Shown here: positions 53,082 through 62,420 of the stretch, piece by piece
How the letters are laid out: each line of letters begins with the position of its first letter
Numbering within the stretch: the stretch's first letter is position 1
NCBI RefSeq assembly: GCF_014201095.1
Contig: NZ_JACHDN010000001.1
Span: forward strand, 2,046,001 to 2,110,000
Source of the DNA: Cellulomonas hominis
Lineage (GTDB): Bacteria > Actinomycetota > Actinomycetes > Actinomycetales > Cellulomonadaceae
Length of the DNA stretch: 64,000 nt
Direction of reading: 5' to 3'
Made by a program: the position numbers and the translations under genes
The notes under the pieces: generated by a model
Databases searched by the model: none
The model's input: the letters and a program-made list of their open reading frames with translations, nothing else
What the model was told of the DNA's origin: nothing

Positions 53082-55237
53082 ACCCGATGACCACCATGAC
53101 GCAGGACCCGGCAGTCCCGGGCCTCGACGACGCGCCCGCCCCCCGGCGCCCCCGCGGCCTGGGCGCCGCGCAGCTCCGGGCGGCCCTGCCGGAGGCGCTC
53201 CGCAAGCTCGACCCGCGGGTGATGTGGCACAACCCGGTGATGTTCGTGGTCGAGGTCGGCGCCGCGCTGACCACGGTGCTGGCGGTCGCGGAGCCCTTCC
53301 TCGGCGGGCCGGAGCCGTCCGGCGGCACGCCCACCCCGGTCGCGTTCACCGCGGCGATCGCCGCGTGGCTGTGGCTCACGGTCGTGTTCGCGAACCTCGC
53401 GGAGGCCGTGGCCGAGGGGCGCGGGAAGGCCCAGGCCGACAGCCTGCGCCGGACCCGGTCCACGACCCGGGCGCTCGTCGTCGTCGGGTACGACGCCGCC
53501 GGCGACCCCGGCGCCGAGCGCGCCCGGACCCGCGAGGTGGCGTCGCCGGAGCTCGCGCTCGGGGACGTCGTCGTCGTGACCGCCGGGGAGCTCGTGCCCG
53601 GGGACGGCGACGTCGTGCACGGCATCGCCTCGGTGGACGAGTCGGCCATCACCGGCGAGTCGGCGCCGGTGGTCCGGGAGTCCGGCGGCGACCGCAGCGC
53701 GGTGACCGGCGGGACCCGGGTGCTGTCCGACCGGATCGTCGTGCGGATCACGTCGAAGCCGGGCGAGACGTTCGTGGACCGCATGATCGCCCTGGTCGAG
53801 GGCGCCGCCCGGCAGCGCACCCCGAACGAGATCGCGCTGAACATCCTGCTGGCCTCGCTGTCGATCGTGTTCGTCGTCGTGGCCCTGACGCTGGCGCCGA
53901 TCGCGGGGTTCGCGGGCGCGCCGGTGAGCGTGCCGGTCCTCGTGGCCCTGCTCGTCTGCCTGATCCCGACGACGATCGGCGCGCTGCTGTCCGCGATCGG
54001 CATCGCCGGCATGGACCGGCTGGTGCAGCGCAACGTCCTGGCGATGTCCGGCCGCGCCGTCGAGGCCGCCGGGGACGTCACCACGCTGCTGCTGGACAAG
54101 ACCGGGACGATCACGCACGGGAACCGGCGGGCGGTGGCGTTCCTGCCGCTGGCCGGGGTGGACGTGGCCGACCTGGTGCGGGCCGCCGCGCTGGCGTCGG
54201 CCGCGGACCCGACGCCGGAGGGGCGGTCGATCGTGGACCTGGCCGGTGACGCGGCGGCGCCCGCGGGCCCCGGTGCCGAGACCGTGCCCTTCACCGCGCA
54301 GACCCGGATGAGCGGCATCGACCTGCCCGACGGCACCCGGGTCCGCAAGGGCGCCGGGTCGGCGGTGGTCGCCTGGCTCGAGGAGGACGGCCCGCTGCCC
54401 GCCGCGGCCCGGGCGGACCTGGACGCGCACGTCGAGCGGATCTCGTCGGGCGGCGGCACCCCGCTGGTCGTCGCGGTCCGGGACGCCGCCGGCGCCGGCC
54501 GGGTGCTCGGCGTCGTCCACCTCAAGGACGTCGTCAAGGAGGGCCTGACCGAGCGGTTCGCCGAGCTGCGCGCCATGGGCATCCGCACCGTGATGATCAC
54601 CGGCGACAACCCGCTGACCGCCAAGGCCATCGCGGCCGAGGCCGGCGTCGACGACTACCTCGCCGAGGCCACGCCGGAGGACAAGCTCGCGCTCATCCGG
54701 CGCGAGCAGGCCGGCGGGCACCTGGTCGCGATGACGGGCGACGGCACCAACGACGCCCCCGCCCTCGCGCAGGCCGACGTCGGCGTCGCGATGAACACCG
54801 GCACCTCCGCCGCGAAGGAGGCCGGCAACATGGTCGACCTCGACTCCGACCCGACGAAGCTCATCGACATCGTCCGGATCGGCAAGCAGCTGCTCATCAC
54901 CCGCGGCGCCCTGACCACGTTCTCCCTGGCGAACGACGTGGCCAAGTACTTCGCGATCATCCCGGCGCTGTTCGCCGGGGCGTTCCCGGGGCTCGCGGCG
55001 CTCAACGTCATGCACCTGTCGTCGCCCGCGTCCGCGATCCTCTCGGCGATCGTGTTCAACGCGCTCGTCATCGTCGCGCTCATCCCGCTGTCCCTGCGGG
55101 GCGTGCGGTACCGCGCGGCGGCGGCCTCCGCGGTCCTCGGCCGGAACCTGCTGGTCTACGGCCTCGGCGGCGTGCTCGCCCCCTTCGTCGGCATCAAGCT
55201 GATCGACCTGGTCGTCAGCCTGCTGCCCGGCTTCTGA
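53078..55237 (+). CDS. kdpB: Potassium-transporting ATPase subunit KdpB
   Basis: A 719-aa P-type ATPase. The phosphorylated Asp is in [12 protein letters not shown], the actuator loop is [11 protein letters not shown], and the hinge is [20 protein letters not shown]. Type IA length and topology. The GTG at 53078 overlaps kdpA; an ATG at 53087 is an alternative. It powers uptake at low external K+. The KdpD/KdpE sensor pair is not in the window. Confidence 0.97.
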   Translation: MNPMTTMTQDPAVPGLDDAPAPRRPRGLGAAQLRAALPEALRKLDPRVMWHNPVMFVVEVGAALTTVLAVAEPFLGGPEPSGGTPTPVAFTAAIAAWLWLTVVFANLAEAVAEGRGKAQADSLRRTRSTTRALVVVGYDAAGDPGAERARTREVASPELALGDVVVVTAGELVPGDGDVVHGIASVDESAITGESAPVVRESGGDRSAVTGGTRVLSDRIVVRITSKPGETFVDRMIALVEGAARQRTPNEIALNILLASLSIVFVVVALTLAPIAGFAGAPVSVPVLVALLVCLIPTTIGALLSAIGIAGMDRLVQRNVLAMSGRAVEAAGDVTTLLLDKTGTITHGNRRAVAFLPLAGVDVADLVRAAALASAADPTPEGRSIVDLAGDAAAPAGPGAETVPFTAQTRMSGIDLPDGTRVRKGAGSAVVAWLEEDGPLPAAARADLDAHVERISSGGGTPLVVAVRDAAGAGRVLGVVHLKDVVKEGLTERFAELRAMGIRTVMITGDNPLTAKAIAAEAGVDDYLAEATPEDKLALIRREQAGGHLVAMTGDGTNDAPALAQADVGVAMNTGTSAAKEAGNMVDLDSDPTKLIDIVRIGKQLLITRGALTTFSLANDVAKYFAIIPALFAGAFPGLAALNVMHLSSPASAILSAIVFNALVIVALIPLSLRGVRYRAAAASAVLGRNLLVYGLGGVLAPFVGIKLIDLVVSLLPGF

Positions 55238-55265
55238 CCCTCGGCCTCCCGGAAGAGAGACACCC

Positions 55266-55871
55266 GTGAGCTCCCCCCGCACCACCTGGTCGCACCTGCG
55301 CGTCGCCCTGCGCGCGATGCTCGTCCTCACCCTCGTCCTGGGCGTCGGCTACCCGCTGCTCGTCACGGGCCTCGGGCGCCTGATGCCCGCCCGCGCCGAC
55401 GGGTCCCTCGTCACCGGGCCGGACGGCACCGTCGTCGGGTCCGCGCTGATCGGGCAGGCCTTCACCGACGCCTCCGGGGCACCGATCCCGGAGTACGTCC
55501 AGTCCCGGCCGTCCGCCGCGGGCGACGGGTACGACGGCGCCGCGTCCTCGGGGTCCAACCTCGGCCCGGCGAACCCGGACCTGGTCGCCGCGATCGCCGA
55601 GCGGCGAGCCGCGGTCGCCGCGCTCGAGGGCGTGGACCCGGCCGACGTCCCCGCCGACGCGGTCACCGCCTCCGGCTCGGGGCTGGACCCGCACATCAGC
55701 CCGGCGTACGCGGACCTGCAGGTCCCGCGCGTCGCGGCCGCCCGGGGCCTGACGGAGGCGCAGGTCCGCGCCGCGGTCGCCGCGGCGACGACCCCCCGCG
55801 CCCTGGGCTACCTGGGCGACCCGGCGGTCGACGTCCTCGAGCTCAACCTCGCCCTGGACCGCCTGGGCTGA
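55266..55871 (+). CDS. kdpC: Potassium-transporting ATPase subunit KdpC
   Basis: A 201-aa subunit with one N-terminal membrane helix (ALRAMLVLTLVLGVGYPLLV) and the conserved SASGSGLDPHIS-like segment (here VTASGSGLDPHISPAYADLQ). It assists KdpB. GTG start with GGAAGAGAG upstream. It ends the operon, and a hairpin follows. Confidence 0.96.
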   Translation: MSSPRTTWSHLRVALRAMLVLTLVLGVGYPLLVTGLGRLMPARADGSLVTGPDGTVVGSALIGQAFTDASGAPIPEYVQSRPSAAGDGYDGAASSGSNLGPANPDLVAAIAERRAAVAALEGVDPADVPADAVTASGSGLDPHISPAYADLQVPRVAAARGLTEAQVRAAVAAATTPRALGYLGDPAVDVLELNLALDRLG

Positions 55872-55887
55872 GCGCGTCCGGCACGCG

Positions 55888-55923
55888 CCGGAGGGGCGGC
55901 CCCGCCTGGGTCCGCCCCTCCGG
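55888..55923. terminator. Bidirectional hairpin terminator
   Basis: CCGGAGGGGCGG (55888-55899) pairs perfectly with CCGCCCCTCCGG (55912-55923), a 12-bp stem with a 12-nt loop, between the convergent kdpC and the sugar-binding-protein gene. It can serve both. Confidence 0.8.
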
Positions 55924-55937
55924 GGTACCGCCGGGCG

Positions 55938-57050
55938 TCAGCCCTGGGTCAGCGGGAACAGGGTCTCGTCGTTCGCGTAGACCTCGGCCGCGTTCTCCTG
56001 GGTGACGATCACCGGCTTGAGCAGGTAGGACGGCACGACCTTCACGCCGTTGTCGTAGGACTCGGTGTCGTTGATCTCCGCGTCCTCACCCTTCTGCAGG
56101 AGCTGGATCTCCTTGATGGTCTGGGCGACCAGCTCGCGGGTGTCCTTGTAGATCGTCGAGTACTGCTCGCCCGCGACGATCGACTTGACCGACTCGACCT
56201 CGGAGTCCTGGCCGGTGACGACCGGGGTCTCCTTGCCGGCCTGGGCGACGGACGTCAGCGCCGCGCGGCCCAGGGTGTCGTTCGGGGACAGGACGCCGTC
56301 CAGCTCGGTGTCCGCGTAGGAGCCGGCGAGGATCGTGTCCATGCGCTTCTGCGCGTTCTCCGCCTTCCAGCCCTGCGTGGCGACCTGCTCGAACGAGGTC
56401 TGGCCCGAGACGACCACGAGGGTGCCGTCGTCGATCTTCGGCTGCAGGACGCTCATCGCGCCCTCGAAGAACGGCGTCGAGTTCGCGTCGTCCGGCGAGC
56501 CGGCGATGAGCTCGATGTTGTACGGGCCGTCGCCCTTGCGCTCCGCGAGGCCCTGCAGCAGCGCGGTGCCCTGCAGGACGCCGACCTCGTAGTTGTCGAA
56601 CGCCACGTACATGTCGACGGCGTCGGTGTTCTTCACCAGGCGGTCGTAGGCGATGACGTGCGCGCCGGAGTCCACGGCGGCCTCGAGCTGGCTGCCGAGC
56701 TGCGACCCGTCGATGGCGCCGACCACGATCACGCTCGCGCCCTGCTCGGTCATCGCCTGGATCTGGTTCTGCTGCTCGGTGACGCCGCTGTTCGCGAACT
56801 GCACGATGGGCTTGAAGCCCGCCTCGGTCAGGCCGTCGTTGAACAGCTTCTCGGCGAGGACCCAGTTCTCGGACGTCTTCTGCGGCAGGGCCACGCCGAT
56901 GGTGGCGTCGGCGGCGAAGCCCCCGGCGCCCTCGGACGAGGTGCCCGTGGTCTCCTCCGTGGAGGACCCGCCGCGCTCGGAGGAGCAGCCCGAGAGCAGC
57001 AGCGCTCCGGCGGCCCCGGCGGCGACCAGCGCCGCAGTCAGCTTCTTCAT
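55938..57050 (-). CDS. Sugar ABC importer, solute-binding lipoprotein (ChvE/XylF-like)
   Basis: A 370-aa lipoprotein (signal KKLTAALVAAGAAGALLLSG then the acylated Cys in CSSERGG) of the periplasmic-binding-protein family for monosaccharides: TIGVALPQKTSENWVLAEKL, GAIDGSQLGSQLEAAVDSGA, SPNDTLGRAALTSVAQAGKE. It resembles ChvE/MmsE multiple-sugar receptors. An alternative GTG at 57062 exists. It is the third gene of the transporter operon; the 97 bp before it carry nothing that I can name. Confidence 0.93.
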   Translation of the reverse strand: MKKLTAALVAAGAAGALLLSGCSSERGGSSTEETTGTSSEGAGGFAADATIGVALPQKTSENWVLAEKLFNDGLTEAGFKPIVQFANSGVTEQQNQIQAMTEQGASVIVVGAIDGSQLGSQLEAAVDSGAHVIAYDRLVKNTDAVDMYVAFDNYEVGVLQGTALLQGLAERKGDGPYNIELIAGSPDDANSTPFFEGAMSVLQPKIDDGTLVVVSGQTSFEQVATQGWKAENAQKRMDTILAGSYADTELDGVLSPNDTLGRAALTSVAQAGKETPVVTGQDSEVESVKSIVAGEQYSTIYKDTRELVAQTIKEIQLLQKGEDAEINDTESYDNGVKVVPSYLLKPVIVTQENAAEVYANDETLFPLTQG

Positions 57051-57147
57051 GGGTGATGTCACTCTTCCTCAGTCGGGCACCCGCCTTTGGGTGCGTTTCG
57101 AGTGCCGTACCGGGTTCCCGGGACGGATGGTGGGGGTGGGGGAGGGC

Positions 57148-58434
57148 CTAGCTCTGGGCCAGGCTGTCGGCCTTCGACGCGGTGACCGGGCCGCCGCCGG
57201 GTCCCTCGGGCCCGCCGGGGATCTCGGTCCTCCGGCGGGAGCGGGTCAGCAGCCCGATGATCGACGGGCGGCCCTGGATCTTGTTGTAGACGTCGAACGC
57301 GACCGCCGCGAGCAGCACCAGGCCCTTGATCATCTGGGTGCTGTCCGACCCGACGCCCATGAGCTGCAGGCCGTTGTTCAGCACGGCCATCACCAGGCCG
57401 CCGATGAGCGACCCGACGACCGTGCCGACGCCGCCGGACACCGCCGCGCCGCCGATGAACACCGCGGCGATCGCGTCGAGCTCCCAGTTGGTGCCGTCGA
57501 ACGGGCCCGAGGCCGTCGAGCGCCCGATGAACACGATCCCGGCCAGCGCGGCCAGCACGGACATGTTCATCATCACGAAGAAGTTGGTCCGCCGGATGTT
57601 GACGCCGGACAGCGACGCCGCGACCTTGTTGCCGCCGACCGCGTACACGTGCCGGCCGGTGATGGTGCGGCTGGACACGAAGCCGTAGATCAGCACGAGC
57701 ACGCCGAGGATGACGCCGGACACCGGGAACGAGGTGCCGACCCGGCCGGACCCGAACAGGTACGTGGCGCCGCCGATGACGACGGCGAGCGCGCCGACCC
57801 GGACGACCGACACCCACATCTCGACCGGCGCCCCGCCCAGGCGGCGGGCGGACCGGCGCCGGCGGACCTCGGCGTACACGACGCCCGCGATCGCGGCGAT
57901 CCCGAGGAGCAGCGTCCAGTTGTTCAGGCCCGTGTCCGGCCCCCACTCCGGCAGGTAGCCCGCGCCGAGGTACTGGATCTCCTCGGGCACCGGCACGGTG
58001 TTCGACTTGCCGATGTACTGGTTCGCGCCGCGGAAGAACATCATGCCCGCGAGCGTGGTGATGAACCCGGGGATGCCGACGTACGCCACCCAGAACCCCT
58101 GCCAGGCGCCGATCAGCGCGCCCACCGCGAGGCCGAGCAGGATGCCCAGCCACCACGGGATGCCCCAGTCGCGGATCGCCAGCGCCACGATGATGCCGAC
58201 CACGGCCGCGACCGACCCGACCGACAGGTCGATGTGGCCCGCGATGATCACCAGGACCATGCCGATCGCGAGGATCAGGACGTACGAGTTGCCGTTGATG
58301 ATGTTCTGCGCGTTCGTCGGCGTCAGCACCTTGCCGCCGGTCGCGAACTGGAAGATCGCGACCAGCGCGATCAGCGCGAACACCATGCCGAACTGACGGG
58401 CTCCGCCGCCGAACAGCTGCTTGAGTGACGTCAT
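57148..58434 (-). CDS. Sugar ABC importer, permease (GguB/XylH-like)
   Basis: A 428-aa CUT2-class permease with about ten helices (MVLVIIAGHIDLSVGSVAAV, GMMFFRGANQYIGKSNTVPV, VYAVGGNKVAASLSGVNIRR, AAVSGGVGTVVGSLIGGLVM). The long C-terminal tail is hydrophilic. It works with the dual-domain ATPase encoded 24 bp upstream. Confidence 0.94.
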   Translation of the reverse strand: MTSLKQLFGGGARQFGMVFALIALVAIFQFATGGKVLTPTNAQNIINGNSYVLILAIGMVLVIIAGHIDLSVGSVAAVVGIIVALAIRDWGIPWWLGILLGLAVGALIGAWQGFWVAYVGIPGFITTLAGMMFFRGANQYIGKSNTVPVPEEIQYLGAGYLPEWGPDTGLNNWTLLLGIAAIAGVVYAEVRRRRSARRLGGAPVEMWVSVVRVGALAVVIGGATYLFGSGRVGTSFPVSGVILGVLVLIYGFVSSRTITGRHVYAVGGNKVAASLSGVNIRRTNFFVMMNMSVLAALAGIVFIGRSTASGPFDGTNWELDAIAAVFIGGAAVSGGVGTVVGSLIGGLVMAVLNNGLQLMGVGSDSTQMIKGLVLLAAVAFDVYNKIQGRPSIIGLLTRSRRRTEIPGGPEGPGGGPVTASKADSLAQS

Positions 58435-58458
58435 CGTCTCCGGTCGTCCTTCGTCGTC

Positions 58459-60009
58459 TCAGGGGGTGGTGAGGGTGGTGGCGGCGCCCGTCATCAGGCG
58501 CATGAGGTTCTCCTGCGTGGCCTCGTCCCGGCCCAGCACGCCGGTGATCCGCCCCTCGAAGATCGTGTAGATGCGGTCGCACAGGCCGAGCAGCTCGGGC
58601 AGCTCGGAGGAGATGACGACCACGCCCTTGCCGGCGTCGGCCAGGCGCTGGACCAGGCCGTAGATCTCGTACTTCGCGCCGACGTCGACGCCGCGGGTCG
58701 GCTCGTCGAGGATCAGCAGGTCCGGGTCGGGGAACATCCACTTGCCGAGCAGGACCTTCTGCTGGTTCCCGCCGGACAGCTTCACGACGCCCTCGCGCAC
58801 CGACGGCGTCTTGATGTTGAGGGACGTCCGGTACTCCTCGGCGGCCAGGTGCGCGGCGTCGGGGTCGAGGACGCGGCCGCGGGTGACCTTGCGCAGGTCG
58901 GCGGCGACGATCGTGTCCGTGATCGAGTCCAGCAGGTTGAGACCCTGGACCTTGCGGTCCTCCGGCACGTAGGCGATGCCGTGGTCGATGGCCTGCTGCA
59001 CGGTCGTGAGCTCGACCGGCCGGCCGTCGATGGTGATCTGCCCGCCGTGGAACCGCCCGTACGAGCGGCCGAAGATCGAGCGCGCGAGCTCCGTGCGGCC
59101 GGCGCCCATGATGCCCGCGAACCCGACGATCTCGCCGTGCCGCACGTGGAAGGACGACCCCTTGCACACCATCCGGCCGGCGACCTGCGGGTGCTCGACC
59201 GTCCAGTCGCTGACCTCGAAGAACGTCTCGCCGATGCTCGGGGTGTGGTCGGGGAACCGGTGGTCGAGCGACCGGCCGACCATGCCGCGGATGATCCGGT
59301 CCTCGTCGACCTCGCCGGCGGCGGCGTCCAGGGTCTCGACCGTGCGGCCGTCCCGGATGATGGTGATCGAGTCGGCGATGGCGGCGATCTCGTTGAGCTT
59401 GTGGCTGATCATGATGCTGGTCATGCCCTTGGCGCGCAGACCGCGCAGCAGGTCCAGCAGGTGCGCCGAGTCCTCCTCGTTCAGGGCCGACGTCGGCTCG
59501 TCGAGGATGAGCAGCCGCACGTCCTTGGACAGGGCTCGGGCGATCTCGACGAGCTGCTGCTGGCCCACGCCGATGTTCTTGATCTGCTCGTCGGGCGAGG
59601 CGGTCAGGCCGACGCGGGCCATGAGCTCGGCCGCGCGCTCGCGGGCGGTGTCCCAGTCGATGCCGAACGTGCCGGTGGTCTCGTTGCCGAGGAAGATGTT
59701 CTCCGCGATCGACAGCTCGGGGATGAGCGCGAGCTCCTGGTGGATGATGACGATCCCGGCCCGCTCGCTGGACTTGATGTCCTTGAACCGGACCTCCTCG
59801 CCCTGGTAGACGATCTCGCCCTCGTAGCTGCCGTGCGGGTACACGCCCGACAGGACCTTCATCAGGGTCGACTTGCCGGCGCCGTTCTCGCCGCAGATCG
59901 CGTGGATCTCGCCCGCGCGCACCGTCATGGTGACGCGGTCCAGCGCCCGGACCCCGGGGAAGACCTTGGTGATCGCCCTCATCTCGAGGACGACGGGGGT
60001 GTGGGCCAT
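58459..60009 (-). CDS. Sugar ABC importer, dual-domain ATPase (GguA/XylG-like)
   Basis: A 516-aa CUT2 ATPase with two cassettes: N-half Walker [10 protein letters not shown], Walker [14 protein letters not shown]-half signature [19 protein letters not shown] and Walker [13 protein letters not shown]. The C-terminal cassette has the usual degenerate Walker A (GIMGAGRTE). ATG with AGGAAG upstream. It heads the import operon, from the promoter at 60079-60108. Confidence 0.96.
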   Translation of the reverse strand: MAHTPVVLEMRAITKVFPGVRALDRVTMTVRAGEIHAICGENGAGKSTLMKVLSGVYPHGSYEGEIVYQGEEVRFKDIKSSERAGIVIIHQELALIPELSIAENIFLGNETTGTFGIDWDTARERAAELMARVGLTASPDEQIKNIGVGQQQLVEIARALSKDVRLLILDEPTSALNEEDSAHLLDLLRGLRAKGMTSIMISHKLNEIAAIADSITIIRDGRTVETLDAAAGEVDEDRIIRGMVGRSLDHRFPDHTPSIGETFFEVSDWTVEHPQVAGRMVCKGSSFHVRHGEIVGFAGIMGAGRTELARSIFGRSYGRFHGGQITIDGRPVELTTVQQAIDHGIAYVPEDRKVQGLNLLDSITDTIVAADLRKVTRGRVLDPDAAHLAAEEYRTSLNIKTPSVREGVVKLSGGNQQKVLLGKWMFPDPDLLILDEPTRGVDVGAKYEIYGLVQRLADAGKGVVVISSELPELLGLCDRIYTIFEGRITGVLGRDEATQENLMRLMTGAATTLTTP

Positions 60010-60078
60010 GTGCCTGCTTCCTTGTGTGCCTCGTCGCACGGCCGGCGTCGCTGCCGGTCGGGGTTCAACCCGAGACGG

Positions 60079-60121
60079 ACACTAGGGACGCGCCGACCCA
60101 CGCGTCAACCTCTGAACGCAA
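60079..60121 (-). promoter_or_regulatory. Promoter of sugar importer with operator copy over -35
   Basis: On the minus strand, TTGACG (60108-60103), an 18-bp spacer and TAGTGT (60084-60079). The repeat CAACCTCTGAACGCAA (plus strand, 60106-60121) overlaps the -35 box. Confidence 0.7.
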
Positions 60122-60231
60122 CGTGGGGCCGTCGTTACTGAATCGCAATGCAAGCGGTCCCGCGACCGGGTGATCGACGCCCTGACGGGCACTGCACGGG
60201 CGCCCCTCCGGACGCTTCGCGAGATTGCCCC

Positions 60232-60247
60232 CAACCTCTGAAGGCAA
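60232..60247. repeat. Second copy of the importer operator
   Basis: CAACCTCTGAAGGCAA matches the copy at 60106-60121 in 15 of 16 positions, in the same orientation and 126 bp away (12 DNA turns). It is a candidate ROK-regulator site pair that could form a loop. Confidence 0.6.
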
Positions 60248-60260
60248 GAGACGAGTTCCG

Positions 60261-61052
60261 CTACCGGTCCGCCCACGCCGGCCGGACGGGCCGGGTCGCC
60301 CCGGCGATCGCGCCGATGATCTCCTCCGGTGCGGACGTCCCGGCGTCGAACGAGCCGTTGTTCCGCCCGTGCCGCAGCACCTCGATCCGGTCCGAGACGG
60401 CGCGCAGGTCGGCGAGGTTGTGGCTGATGATGAGCACGCCGAGCCCCATCGCCCGCAGCCGCTCCACCAGGGTCAGCACCTCGGCGGTCTGGATGACCGA
60501 CAGGGCGGCGGTCGGCTCGTCGAGCACGAGGATGCGCGGCTGCGTGGTCAGCGTCCGGGCGATCGCGACCGCCTGCCGCTGCCCGCCCGACAGCTCGCGG
60601 ACCGGCATCCGGACCGAGGGCACGGGCACGGTGAGGTCCCGCAGGATCTGCGCGGCCATCAGCTCCATGCCGTCGATGTCCATCGGGCTGTGCCGCGACG
60701 CGCGCAGCTCCCGGCCCAGGAAGATGTTCGCCGCGACGCTGAGGTTCTCGCACAGCGCGAGGTCCTGGAACACCGTCGAGATGCCCAGCGCGTGGGCGGC
60801 GGCCGGGTTCGGGATCGACACCGGCTCGCCGTCGATCTCCACGAGCCCGGAGTCCGGCTGGACCACCCCGGACACGACCTTCGCCAGCGTGGACTTGCCC
60901 GCGCCGTTGTCGCCGACCAGGGCCACCACCTCGTGCGGGCGCAGCTCCAGGTCGACGTCGACCAGGGCCTCCACCGCGCCGAATCGCTTGGTGACCCGCC
61001 GTACCGACAGCACGGGGGTGCGTTCCCCCGCGCCGGTGCCGGTGCCCGCCAT
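60261..61052 (-). CDS. Single-domain sugar ABC ATPase (FrcA-like), without its own permease
   Basis: A 263-aa ATPase: Walker A GDNGAGKST, signature LSGGQRQAVAIARTL, Walker B ILVLDEPTAALS, H-loop LIISHNL. It resembles CUT2 FrcA-type single cassettes. The ATG at 61052 is preferred over the GTG at 61076, because GGAGG lies 6 nt before it. It follows the ROK regulator by 27 bp. No matching permease or binding protein adjoins it, so it may be a remnant, or it may energise a permease elsewhere. Confidence 0.92.
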   Translation of the reverse strand: MAGTGTGAGERTPVLSVRRVTKRFGAVEALVDVDLELRPHEVVALVGDNGAGKSTLAKVVSGVVQPDSGLVEIDGEPVSIPNPAAAHALGISTVFQDLALCENLSVAANIFLGRELRASRHSPMDIDGMELMAAQILRDLTVPVPSVRMPVRELSGGQRQAVAIARTLTTQPRILVLDEPTAALSVIQTAEVLTLVERLRAMGLGVLIISHNLADLRAVSDRIEVLRHGRNNGSFDAGTSAPEEIIGAIAGATRPVRPAWADR

Positions 61053-61079
61053 CGTTGCCTCCACGTCGAGTGCCACGAC

Positions 61080-62255
61080 TCAGTCTCCGTCCGGGGTCTC
61101 GAACCAGTGCGTCACCGCGTGGGTGCTCTCCAGGACCGTCAGCACCGCACCCATCACCTCGGCGCGGCCGCCGAGCTCCGCCGGCAGCACCTCCAGCGGG
61201 GCCAGGTGGTTCAGCGGGACCCGGCGGCGGATCGCCTCGCGCATCGGCCCGAGCAGGATCTCGCCGGTCTCCGCGAGCTCGCCGCCGACCACCACGCACT
61301 GCGGGTTCACCGCGATCGCCAGGCCCGCGACCACCGCGCCGATCGTGGCCCCGGCGTCGGCGACCACCTGCCGGCAGCCCGGGTCGCCGTCGACCGCGAG
61401 CGTCGTGATGTCCCGCAGGGTCAGCGCCCCGCGGCTGGCGCGCAGCACCTCGATCAGCGCCGGGGCGCCCACCACGGTGTTCAGGCAGCCGCGGCTGCCG
61501 CACAGGCAGACCACCCCGCCCGCGTCCACCTGCACGTGCCCGATCTCGCCCGCGGTCCCCGCGAACCCCCGGTGCAGCCGGCCGGCGAGCGTCACGCCCG
61601 CGCCGGTGCCGTGCGACACCCGCACGTAGACCGAGTCCTGGTAGTGCCGCGACGCCCCGAGCCGGCTCTCCGCCAGCGCGCCGAGGTTCGCGTCGTTGTC
61701 CACGAACACCGGGACGCCCAGCCGCTTCGACATCACCTGCGCCACCGGGGCGTCGTCCCAGCCGCGCAGGATCCCCGGCACGGTGATGGTCCCCGTCGCC
61801 GCGTCCACCGGTGCCGGCAGCCCGATGCCGATGCCGAGCAGCTCCTGCAGCGACGAGCCGACCCGCTCCAGCAGCTCGACGACGAGCAGCGCCGCGCGGT
61901 CCAGGCTGGTGTCGGCGCGGTGCTCGTGGGGGAGCGGGAGCGACTGCTCGACCAGCACCTCGTGCGCCGAGTCCGCCAGCGTGATCGCCATGTGCCGGGT
62001 GCCGATGTGCACGCCCGCGGCCACCCCGGTGCGGTGCACCATCGTCACGAGCATCGCGCGCCGGCCGTTGTGCACCGTGGCCCGGACGTCGACCGCGCCG
62101 GCGCCCTGGAGCTCGCGCACGATGTTGGAGACCGTCGCGGGGGACAGGCCCGTGGCCGCGGCGAGCTCGACCTGCGTCAGCCCGCCGTACCGGCGGATCG
62201 TCTCGACGACGGTCGCGCGGTTCGCCTCGCGGAGCGCGGTCTGCGACCCAGCCAT
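61080..62255 (-). CDS. ROK-family transcriptional regulator (XylR/NagC type)
   Basis: A 391-aa regulator with an N-terminal helix-turn-helix (RRYGGLTQVELAAATGLSPA, TVSNIVREL) and a ROK sugar-kinase fold (GIGIGLPAPVDAATGTI, FVDNDANLGALAE, GTAGEIGHV). The zinc Cys cluster is CLCGSRGCLN. GGGAGG lies 9 nt before the ATG. It probably senses the imported sugar and binds the CAACCTCTGAA repeats downstream. Confidence 0.94.
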   Translation of the reverse strand: MAGSQTALREANRATVVETIRRYGGLTQVELAAATGLSPATVSNIVRELQGAGAVDVRATVHNGRRAMLVTMVHRTGVAAGVHIGTRHMAITLADSAHEVLVEQSLPLPHEHRADTSLDRAALLVVELLERVGSSLQELLGIGIGLPAPVDAATGTITVPGILRGWDDAPVAQVMSKRLGVPVFVDNDANLGALAESRLGASRHYQDSVYVRVSHGTGAGVTLAGRLHRGFAGTAGEIGHVQVDAGGVVCLCGSRGCLNTVVGAPALIEVLRASRGALTLRDITTLAVDGDPGCRQVVADAGATIGAVVAGLAIAVNPQCVVVGGELAETGEILLGPMREAIRRRVPLNHLAPLEVLPAELGGRAEVMGAVLTVLESTHAVTHWFETPDGD

Positions 62256-62420
62256 CGCGGGCGGCCTCCCGTCTCGGTCGTCGTCGCACCCCTGCCGCAC
62301 GAAGGCTACAACGGGGCGGCGGCGACGAGGCCGGGTCCGGGCACCTCCCGCCGGCACCCGGCTACAGTCGGCCGGACGCGGGCGGCGACGGGGCCGGCCC
62401 GCACTCCGGGGGAGGGCGCC

